Shown in pieces: positions 1 through 5,540 of a DNA stretch of 7,934 nucleotides. Origin of the DNA: an uncultured Eubacteriales bacterium (GTDB lineage Bacteria; Bacillota; Clostridia; Oscillospirales; Oscillospiraceae); contig UQVA01000044.1 in the NCBI GenBank assembly GCA_900544405.1, positions 1 through 7,934 of the forward strand, given 5' to 3'. The stretch's first letter is position 1; the number at the start of each line of letters is the position of its first letter. The notes beneath the pieces are model-generated. The model saw nothing but the letters and a program-made list of their open reading frames with translations, searched no databases and had not been told where the DNA came from. The translations under genes were made by a program, and so were the position numbers.

Positions 1-2
1 GG

Positions 3-467
3 CAGGACGATTTTCACGCCTATATGGTGGAGAAATATCCCGACTTGGAGCGTGGAGAAAGTGCCAGCAAGACAGGCAGGAAGCATATCCCCACCCGTCT
101 GTTCAAGCAGGCGGTCAATCTCTCCAAACAGGCAAGAGCCATTGAAGCCACGCTGGACGGTATTACCCCGTTCAATGCCGGAAAGAAGAAAGAGGAAGCC
201 CTCTCCCTGCTGAAAAAGTGGTTTCCGCAGATGGAGAACTTCTCCGGGCAGCTCAAAAAATACAAGGTCACGATAAACGACCTTTTGGCGGAAAATGAAC
301 AGTTGGAAGCCAGAGCCAAAGCCAGCGAAAAAGGCAAGATGAAAGATACGATGGAACGGGCAAAGCTGGAAAGCGAACTGAAAGACATTCAACGGCTGGT
401 AGACCGTATCCCGCCGGAGGTGCTGGCAGAACTGAAACGGCAGCAGCGACACACAAGGGAACGGTGA
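3..467 (+). CDS. MobV/Pre-family relaxase (plasmid mobilization protein), C-terminal part only
   Basis: The frame is open from the first complete codon at 3, so the gene begins outside the window; the ATG at 24 is internal. The 154 visible residues begin QDDFHAYM and continue with YPDLERG and GRKHIPT, which match the end of the Mob_Pre domain as I recall it (members carry an F-x-LERG then RKH-(L/I)-(S/P)-T stretch). The rest is very rich in K, E and L and looks like a long coiled coil (about residues 85-150). The family nicks oriT and leads conjugative transfer of small plasmids and mobilizable transposons, with help from a resident conjugation system. The catalytic histidine motif would lie upstream and cannot be checked. 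It ends 3 bases before the remnant at 471 and 70 bases before the small gene at 538, in the same direction. The family call is fairly secure; activity is unknown. Confidence 0.82.
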   Translation, partial: QDDFHAYMVEKYPDLERGESASKTGRKHIPTRLFKQAVNLSKQARAIEATLDGITPFNAGKKKEEALSLLKKWFPQMENFSGQLKKYKVTINDLLAENEQLEARAKASEKGKMKDTMERAKLESELKDIQRLVDRIPPEVLAELKRQQRHTRER

Positions 468-470
468 TTG

Positions 471-524
471 ATGACAGAAAACATTTCACGCCGCAGCATA
501 ACGGCACTGCACTTTGAAAATTAA
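471..524 (+). pseudogene. 17-codon remnant resembling the N-terminus of a TnpX/TndX-type serine recombinase
   Basis: A short ATG frame starts 3 bases after the relaxase stop, with AGGGA at 456-460 as a possible ribosome site 10 bases upstream. It reads MTENISRRSITALHFEN and then stops. The stretch RRSITAL looks like the opening of TnpX/TndX-family recombinases, which I recall as beginning near ITALYERLSRDD; the catalytic serine would come just after the point where similarity ends. I infer that an ancestral element had such a recombinase directly behind the relaxase, and that the frame was cut and replaced by the module at 538-2335. The match is short and made from memory, so it could be a real leader peptide or chance. 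Confidence 0.35.
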
Positions 525-537
525 ATACGGAGGTACT

Positions 538-729
538 ATGGAGCATATCAGATACAAGAAAGAAACCGAAGTCGTGACTTTTCAGGGAAAGGAAATCACG
601 CTTGAAAATCTCTCCCCGGTGTTCACGCCGGAGCAGGAGGCGGCAAAACGCCGGGATCTGGAACAGCAGCTTTATGAGGTGTTCCGCAAGTATGCCGACA
701 AGCGGCAGAGTGAGGAAGCCGGGGCATAA
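538..729 (+). CDS. 63-residue conserved-looking accessory protein of the recombinase module, function unknown
   Basis: The ATG at 538 is chosen because GGAGG at 529-533 lies 4 bases upstream; an in-frame TTG at 514 has no such site. The protein has no membrane segment, signal peptide or cysteine. Residues 1-24 are a charged, beta-like segment (TEVVTFQGKEITLENLSP) and 31-57 look like an amphipathic, highly charged helix (13 acidic and 11 basic residues overall). Small genes of this look often sit just before large serine recombinases in clostridial mobile elements. A role such as recombination directionality factor or recombinase regulator would fit the position but is inference. It ends 18 bases before the recombinase -35 box, so it belongs to the upstream (relaxase) transcript. 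Confidence 0.7.
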   Translation: MEHIRYKKETEVVTFQGKEITLENLSPVFTPEQEAAKRRDLEQQLYEVFRKYADKRQSEEAGA

Positions 730-747
730 GATTTTCCGAAGCCATCG

Positions 748-776
748 TTGATTTGCGGGGTTGCTGGCGGTATAAT
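748..776 (+). promoter_or_regulatory. Strong sigma-70/SigA-type promoter for the serine recombinase
   Basis: TTGATT (748-753) is followed, after exactly 17 bases, by a perfect TATAAT (771-776). The expected start of transcription is near 783, giving a leader of about 40 bases before the recombinase ATG at 824. The recombinase therefore need not depend on read-through from the relaxase. Confidence 0.85.
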
Positions 777-789
777 AAAACTGTCAGCA

Positions 790-817
790 GCTCCGTTTCT
801 TTTTTGAGAAAAGGAGC
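790..817 (+). promoter_or_regulatory. Leader hairpin that covers the recombinase ribosome binding site
   Basis: In the leader, GCTCC (790-794) pairs with GGAGC (813-817) and TTTCT (796-800) pairs with AGAAA (807-811), with one G-A mismatch between them and a TTTTTG loop. The ribosome site AAGGAG (811-816), 7 bases before the ATG at 824, lies wholly in the right arm. Folding would hide it and keep translation low despite a consensus promoter. The pairing is visible in the sequence; the regulatory effect is inference. Confidence 0.55.
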
Positions 818-823
818 GACAAT

Positions 824-2335
824 ATGAACAATCGAATAGACGCAATCTATGCAAGGCAATCGGTAGACAAAAAGGACAGCATTTCCATTGAAAGCCAGAT
901 TGAGTTTTGCAAATACGAATTGAAAGGCGGGAACTGTAAGGAATATACAGACAAAGGATACAGCGGCAAGAACACAGACCGTCCGAAGTTTCAAGAACTG
1001 GTGCGGGACATCAAGCGGGGGCTGATTGCAAAGGTCGTGGTTTACAAGCTCGACCGTATCAGCCGTTCCATTCTGGACTTTGCCAATATGATGGAGCTGT
1101 TCCAACAGTACAATGTAGAGTTTGTGTCCTCTACGGAAAAGTTTGATACCTCCACCCCGATGGGGCGGGCGATGCTGAATATCTGTATCGTGTTCGCCCA
1201 GCTTGAACGGGAAACCATACAGAAGCGGGTAACGGACGCTTACTATTCCCGTAGCCAGAGAGGTTTCAAGATGGGCGGGAAAGCCCCTTACGGCTTCCAT
1301 ACAGAGCCGATTAAGATGGACGGTATCAACACAAAAAAGCTGGTGGTAAATCCAGACGAAGCGGCAAATATCCGGCTGATATTTGAAATGTACGCCCAGC
1401 CCACTACCTCCTACGGGGACATTACCCGGTACTTTGCGGAACAGGGGATTTTGTTCCATGGCAAAGAACTGATACGCCCCACGCTGGCGCAGATGTTACG
1501 CAATCCTGTCTATGTGCAGGCAGACCTTGATGTGTACGAGTTTTTCAAAAGTCAAGGGACAGTCATTGTCAATGACGCTGCCGATTTTACAGGCATGAAC
1601 GGCTGCTATCTGTATCAAGGGCGAGATGTGAAGCCCAGCAAAAAGAACGACTTGAAAGACCAAATGCTGGTACTGGCTCCCCATGAGGGCATTGTCCCCT
1701 CCGACATCTGGCTGACCTGCCGGAAGAAGCTGATGAACAACATGAAAATACAGTCTGCCCGGAAAGCCACCCACACATGGCTGGCGGGAAAAATCAAGTG
1801 CGGAAACTGCGGGTATGCGCTTATGAGCATTAACAATCCTGTGAGAAAGCAATATCTCCGCTGCACAAAACGGCTGGACAATAAAAGCTGTGCCGGATGC
1901 GGGAAAATCATCACTTCCGAACTGGAAGCGGTGGTCTATCAGCAGATGGTAAAGAAACTGGCAAGCTACAAGACGCTGACAGGCAGAAAGAAAGCGGCAA
2001 AGGCAAACCCGAAAATTGCAGCACTGCAAGTGGAGCTTGCCCATGTGGACAGCGAGATTGAAAAACTGGTGGACAGTCTGACGGGCGCAAACAATGTCCT
2101 GCTCTCCTATGTGAATGTGAAGATAGCGGAACTGGACGGACGCAAGCAGGAACTTGTGAAGCAGATAGCTGAGCTGACGGTGGAAGCCATCAGCCTGGAA
2201 CAGGTCAGCCAGATTTCCGGCTACCTCGACACTTGGGAGGATGTATCCTTTGATGACAAGCGGCGTGTGGTGGATTTGATGATTACCACCATAGCCGCCA
2301 CAAGCGATAGTTTGAATATCACATGGAAAATCTGA
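824..2335 (+). CDS. Large serine recombinase (site-specific integrase/transposase of the mobile element)
   Basis: This 503-residue protein has the full large serine recombinase layout. The resolvase domain (about 3-145) starts with YARQS, where Ser13 is the expected nucleophile. It also has the YKLDRISRS motif (74-82) and the STPMGRAMLNI...AQLERE stretch (110-130) with the conserved arginine. The recombinase domain (about 150-300) starts at GKAPYGF. A zinc ribbon follows with Cys326, Cys329, Cys347 and Cys356 (Cys359 is extra), then a coiled coil (about 395-455) and a short tail. These enzymes cut both DNA strands, form a 5'-phosphoserine link and integrate or excise elements between short att sites. 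The start at 824 has AAGGAG 7 bases upstream. It is the last gene of the element and runs toward acsB. Length and motifs are complete, so it is probably active. Its target site cannot be read from one end alone. Confidence 0.95.
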   Translation: MNNRIDAIYARQSVDKKDSISIESQIEFCKYELKGGNCKEYTDKGYSGKNTDRPKFQELVRDIKRGLIAKVVVYKLDRISRSILDFANMMELFQQYNVEFVSSTEKFDTSTPMGRAMLNICIVFAQLERETIQKRVTDAYYSRSQRGFKMGGKAPYGFHTEPIKMDGINTKKLVVNPDEAANIRLIFEMYAQPTTSYGDITRYFAEQGILFHGKELIRPTLAQMLRNPVYVQADLDVYEFFKSQGTVIVNDAADFTGMNGCYLYQGRDVKPSKKNDLKDQMLVLAPHEGIVPSDIWLTCRKKLMNNMKIQSARKATHTWLAGKIKCGNCGYALMSINNPVRKQYLRCTKRLDNKSCAGCGKIITSELEAVVYQQMVKKLASYKTLTGRKKAAKANPKIAALQVELAHVDSEIEKLVDSLTGANNVLLSYVNVKIAELDGRKQELVKQIAELTVEAISLEQVSQISGYLDTWEDVSFDDKRRVVDLMITTIAATSDSLNITWKI

Positions 2336-2359
2336 CGGGCGGAACCCCTCCCGTCAGAT
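2330..2359 (+). repeat. 10-bp perfect inverted repeat across the recombinase stop codon
   Basis: ATCTGACGGG (2330-2339) is mirrored by CCCGTCAGAT (2350-2359) with a 10-base loop. The stop codon TGA (2333-2335) lies in the left arm. There is no T-run behind it, so it is not a standard terminator. It may stabilise the 3' end of the mRNA or be a protein binding site near the element end. Confidence 0.6.
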
Positions 2360-2381
2360 ACCTACCCTGTGTAGTCCCTTG

Positions 2382-2411
2382 TAAACTGTACTTTCGTGTG
2401 TGCTAAACTGT
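2382..2411. repeat. Direct repeat TAAACTGT, 22-bp period
   Basis: TAAACTGT occurs at 2382-2389 and again at 2404-2411, two helical turns apart. This is just before a TCAAGT/ACTTGA inverted repeat (2417-2422 and 2432-2437, 9-base loop). Such spaced motifs behind a recombinase gene would suit binding sites at an element end, but 8-bp repeats can arise by chance. Confidence 0.3.
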
Positions 2412-2441
2412 TAGTGTCAAGTTTCATCTGGACTTGATTTC

Positions 2442-2494
2442 TCCTATGGTTATGTAATGGCGGTTGGCAGACCACCATTACTATAACCACAGGA
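2442..2494. repeat. 53-bp imperfect inverted repeat; candidate element end or recombinase site
   Basis: From outside in, TCCT/AGGA, TGGTTAT/ATAACCA, a G-C pair, TAATGG/CCATTA and GGT/ACC pair around a 6-base loop (2465-2470). There are two mismatches and one bulged base. About 21 pairs form in total. It lies about 110 bp after the recombinase stop and before the first terminator. A T-run (2501-2505) begins 6 bases beyond the stem, so a weak + strand terminator is the alternative. Large serine recombinases use att sites of about 40-50 bp with imperfect dyad symmetry, so size and place fit an att-related site; this is inference. Confidence 0.45.
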
Positions 2495-2527
2495 AGATCC
2501 TTTTTCTATGCATAGCTAAAGCTTTTT

Positions 2528-2557
2528 AGAACCACCGGCACTGCCGGTGGTTTTCTT
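2528..2557 (+). terminator. Rho-independent terminator, + strand (end of recombinase transcript)
   Basis: ACCACCGGC (2531-2539) pairs perfectly with GCCGGTGGT (2543-2551) around a 3-base loop, followed by a T-rich tract, TTTTCTTCC. The reverse strand has no good T-run, so it works for transcripts from the left. Confidence 0.8.
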
Positions 2558-2563
2558 CCTACA

Positions 2564-2597
2564 AAAACGTCCCGCGGGGATTCCCGCGGGACGTTTT
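2564..2597. terminator. Strong bidirectional terminator between acsB and the mobile element
   Basis: A 15-bp perfect stem (2564-2578 with 2583-2597, loop GATT) has AAAACGTCCCGCGGG as its left arm and T-runs outside on both strands. On the - strand the T-run is the end of the stem plus one more T, 26 bases after the acsB stop. On the + strand TTTTGCTTTTT follows. It ends the CODH/ACS operon and also backs up the + strand terminator just before it. Confidence 0.88.
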
Positions 2598-2622
2598 GCT
2601 TTTTGGGTTATTGGATATGCGC

Positions 2623-4755
2623 TTACATATCGAAGGGTTCCATGCCCAGCACGGGGTGGCCCACCTCGGAGAGGTAATTGAGCAGCTGCTCCGGGTCCTC
2701 GGTGCAGATGGTCTCATCGGCGATCATGTCGGTGAAGTGCTCCACGCCGTACAGCTCCAGTGCCGCCTGGTCCAGACGCTCCCGGACCTGGTCCTTCAGC
2801 TCCTTGGGCATCCAGACGATACGGCCCAGGCCGCCCTCAGCCTTCAGGAACTTCTTGGAGGAGATGAACTGCTTGCCGTGGCCCATGAAGCCGGGGGTCT
2901 GAACGCCGCCGCCGGTCATGGAGGCCATTTCGGAGAAGCTCATGCCCAGCGGGGTCACGCCGGCGTGCTCACGGCAGGTGATGACCACGCCCATGGACAC
3001 CGGCTCCACGCCGCAGATACACTCGAAGCAGCCGCAGGAGGTCATGGGATCCTGGAACAGGGAGTACAGGGTCACATGCTCCAAAGCGCCGTGAGAATAC
3101 TTGTTGACGGCCTCATCCACGTCCTCGTAGCGGCCCAGGTTCTCGTCGATGCAGTGGTCCTTGGGAACCACCTGGCAGGGGCCGGTGGGATCCAGCTCAT
3201 TGGTGGCCTTGGCATCCAGCCAGGACACTGCACCGCACAGGCCCAGCCGCTCCGGAGTCACGATGCACACATGGCTGGGAGAGAAGGCCTGACACATGAT
3301 GCAGGTATAGTACACCGGCACGGACTCGTCGGTCATGGACTTCAGGCGGTCGTCCCGCTTGGCGAACACGGCGTTGGCGTGATGGCGCAGCTCTGCGTTC
3401 TTCTCGGCGTCCACAACGATGGTCACCTGGCACTTGTCCACAACGGCCTCGAACTCGTTCTTCAGCTTGGCATACAGGACCTCGCCCAGATGCTTAAACT
3501 TGAAGCCCGCCTCAAAGTCGGCCTTGGAGATACGGATACGGATCATATCCCGCTGGCCGGTGTGCATAACGCCCTCGATGCAGTTCAGGTAGGAGTGGAA
3601 CTTCCGCTCCATAACGGACTCGAAGTCCGGCTGCATGGCCTTACCGGCCACGTCCACGGTGTAGCTCAGGGAAATCTTGGAGCCGACAGGGATCTCATCG
3701 ATCTCGGGGCCCACCACGGTGATCTTGTGGTCTTCCACCTCGGAGGCCTCCTTGGTCTGGACCAGCTCGAAGCAGTCCACACGGGAGCCGTCCACTTCCA
3801 CCTGCATATCGCCCCGGCGGATGATCTCGCCCTCGAAAGCGGAGGCGAAGGACACGGGGATGTCGATATTGGTGATCTTGATCTTGATGTCACGGGCTTC
3901 CAGAGAGGTGGCGTTGAACTTCGTCACGTCCGGCTGCACGATCAGGCTCTTGGGAACACGGAAGATGTTCTCCTGCTCGTTGGTAATGACCGGGAAGCCC
4001 AGGGCGATGGCGCCGGCGCCGCAGGCCACGATCACATCGTCCAGAGGGGCGAAGGCGTTGACGAAGGCAGGCACACGCTCCATGGTGTACTTCATCAGAC
4101 CGGCAGCGTCACCGGGGGTAATGTTGCCGAAAATCAGGGCCGCACGGAGGGCAACGGAAACCACATGGATCACGGAGGTCACGTCCTTGCCCAGAGGGAT
4201 GATGCGGACATTGTCGCCGGTCTTGTAGCCCTTCTCCTGGAGCTGATCGATGATGCCGCCCACCAGCGTCACCAGCATACCCTGGCTCTGGTAGCTCTTC
4301 ACCAGGTCCACGGCCTCGTCGGCAGAGGGAGCGGTGCCCAGAATGACAGGCACGCCGGGGATGTCGCCGGTGACCAGGGGCACGCCCAGGTTCCGGATAA
4401 CGGCATCGGACAGGTGGCCGTAGCAGGGGGCCTCATACGGGGTGGCCCCGTTGATGTACTTCAGCACCTCGATGAACTCGGCGCACAGGGCAGTGGCCAC
4501 GCCGGACATAAAGGCGTCGTTGAGCCGGTTGTTCCGGGTCATCAGGCTCTTCACAACAGCCAGAGCGGCCTTCAGCTCACCCAGGGTAGAGACCTTGGTG
4601 CCGGTGACGGCGTAGTAGCAGGGCAGAGAGTAAGCAGTGTCGGGGAAGGACACGGCCTGGCCCTCGCCGTACTGGGCGATGGCATTGTCAATGGCAGCTT
4701 CGGTGAGGCCGTAAACGGCGTCGTTGCCGCCAAATACTCTTTCAAATAAAGTCAC
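2623..4755 (-). CDS. acsB: Acetyl-CoA synthase (CO-methylating), catalytic subunit
   Basis: This protein makes acetyl-CoA from CO, a corrinoid-bound methyl group and CoA, acting in the cytoplasm with CODH. It has 710 residues from the GTG at 4755. All A-cluster ligands are present: Cys485, Cys488, Cys497 and Cys507 (spacing C-x2-C-x8-C-x9-C) for the Fe4S4 cluster and bridge, and Cys574-Gly-Cys576 for the distal nickel. They fall exactly 21 positions before the Moorella thermoacetica residues 506, 509, 518, 528, 595 and 597 as I recall them, and Phe491 matches the gating Phe512. The N-terminal start VTLFERVF aligns with the Moorella segment VALFREVY, so only a short leader is missing; this is the long bacterial form with its CODH-contacting N-terminal domain, not the short archaeal CdhC. 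The GTG is preferred over an upstream in-frame ATG (4833), which lies inside cooC. The gene starts 11 bases after the cooC stop and ends just before a strong terminator. Confidence 0.96.
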   Translation of the reverse strand: MTLFERVFGGNDAVYGLTEAAIDNAIAQYGEGQAVSFPDTAYSLPCYYAVTGTKVSTLGELKAALAVVKSLMTRNNRLNDAFMSGVATALCAEFIEVLKYINGATPYEAPCYGHLSDAVIRNLGVPLVTGDIPGVPVILGTAPSADEAVDLVKSYQSQGMLVTLVGGIIDQLQEKGYKTGDNVRIIPLGKDVTSVIHVVSVALRAALIFGNITPGDAAGLMKYTMERVPAFVNAFAPLDDVIVACGAGAIALGFPVITNEQENIFRVPKSLIVQPDVTKFNATSLEARDIKIKITNIDIPVSFASAFEGEIIRRGDMQVEVDGSRVDCFELVQTKEASEVEDHKITVVGPEIDEIPVGSKISLSYTVDVAGKAMQPDFESVMERKFHSYLNCIEGVMHTGQRDMIRIRISKADFEAGFKFKHLGEVLYAKLKNEFEAVVDKCQVTIVVDAEKNAELRHHANAVFAKRDDRLKSMTDESVPVYYTCIMCQAFSPSHVCIVTPERLGLCGAVSWLDAKATNELDPTGPCQVVPKDHCIDENLGRYEDVDEAVNKYSHGALEHVTLYSLFQDPMTSCGCFECICGVEPVSMGVVITCREHAGVTPLGMSFSEMASMTGGGVQTPGFMGHGKQFISSKKFLKAEGGLGRIVWMPKELKDQVRERLDQAALELYGVEHFTDMIADETICTEDPEQLLNYLSEVGHPVLGMEPFDM

Positions 4756-4762
4756 GGTATTT

Positions 4763-4768
4763 CCTCCT
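4763..4768 (-). promoter_or_regulatory. Ribosome binding site fixing the GTG start of acsB
   Basis: AGGAGG lies 7 bases before the GTG at 4755 and overlaps the last two bases read of the cooC stop codon TAG. It decides the start and indicates that ribosomes ending cooC can re-initiate on acsB. Confidence 0.85.
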
Positions 4769-5537
4769 ATTTTTCGTCTTGATCCAAGATGGCTTTGATG
4801 CTCCGGATCTCCGCCAGGGCGCTGGGGCTGCAATCGTAGGGGGACAGGCCCTTCCGATCGGCGTCCATGATCTCCGGATTCAGGTGAATGAGTCCCAGCA
4901 GGTCCTCCGCAGGAATGGCGGAGCGGATGAAAGCTTCATCCTCGGCGCAGCGGATCTTATTGGCCACCACCCGCACCCGCTTCACCCCCAGGTCCGCCGC
5001 AAGACGCTTCACGTTGCGGTAGGTCTGGACGCTCCGGGAGCCGGGCTCAATGACCACGATGAACTGATCCATATTGGCGGCCGTCCCCCGGCCCAGATGC
5101 TCCAGGCCCGCCTCCATGTCCATGATGACCACATCGTCCTTCCGATAGGTCAGGCTGGACAGGATGGCCTTGAGCATCACATGCTCCGGGCAGACGCAGC
5201 CGCTGCCGCCTACATCCACCGTGCCCATGACCAGCAGCTTCACGCCGTTGATGTCCTTGGCATATTTTTCCGGGATGTCGGCCACATAGGGATTCAGCTT
5301 GAAAAATTTATTGGCTTCATTGGCGCCGGTGCGTTCCTCCACCAAAGTACGCATTTTGGAGATGGGAACGATGGCGTCCACTTCCTCCTGGCGAAGCCCT
5401 AAGGCCAGGCCCAGGTTGGCGTCCGGGTCCACGTCGGCGGCCAGAACGGTCCGGCCTTCGTCGGCGTAGAGCCGGGCCAGGGTGGAGGCCAGGGTGGTCT
5501 TGCCCACCCCGCCTTTGCCGGTAATCGCTACTTTCAT
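4767..5537 (-). CDS. cooC: CooC-type nickel-insertion ATPase for CODH/ACS maturation
   Basis: This 256-residue MinD/SIMIBI-class P-loop ATPase has a deviant Walker A, GKGGVGKTT (7-15, with the signature Lys8 and Lys13). A switch I region reads DVDPDANLGLALG (35-47) and a switch II region DMEAGLEHLGRGT (140-152). The CooC mark, Cys114-Val-Cys116 in GCVCPEH, binds one metal at the dimer interface. CooC proteins couple ATP hydrolysis to nickel loading of the CODH C-cluster; a close paralogue, AcsF, serves acetyl-CoA synthase. Its place between the CODH and ACS genes fits either role, and I cannot separate them by eye. The ATG at 5537 follows the cooS stop by only 3 bases and has no strong ribosome site, so translation probably depends on coupling to cooS. 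Confidence 0.93.
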   Translation of the reverse strand: MKVAITGKGGVGKTTLASTLARLYADEGRTVLAADVDPDANLGLALGLRQEEVDAIVPISKMRTLVEERTGANEANKFFKLNPYVADIPEKYAKDINGVKLLVMGTVDVGGSGCVCPEHVMLKAILSSLTYRKDDVVIMDMEAGLEHLGRGTAANMDQFIVVIEPGSRSVQTYRNVKRLAADLGVKRVRVVANKIRCAEDEAFIRSAIPAEDLLGLIHLNPEIMDADRKGLSPYDCSPSALAEIRSIKAILDQDEK

Positions 5538-5540
5538 AGT

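Noticed and set aside
514..537. TTG start for the small protein at 514
   Set aside because: It would place the ribosome site GGAGG inside the coding region; ATG at 538 directly follows that site.
623..1459. 278-codon - strand frame across the small gene and recombinase start
   Set aside because: It lies antisense to the recombinase catalytic domain and promoter and shows no recognisable family or ribosome site.
2336..2622. tRNA gene or tRNA fragment as integration target
   Set aside because: The hairpins here are simple inverted repeats; no cloverleaf, T-loop motif or CCA-type end is visible.
2596..4749. 717-codon open frame on the + strand opposite acsB
   Set aside because: It is the mirror of a GC-rich gene; its translation is an H/G/L-rich string without domain motifs, while the - strand frame carries the complete A-cluster of acetyl-CoA synthase.
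2623..4833. Longer acsB starting at an upstream ATG (4833)
   Set aside because: The extra 26 residues come from the cooC 3' end, have no similarity to ACS, and the GTG at 4755 has an ideal ribosome site and matches the family start.
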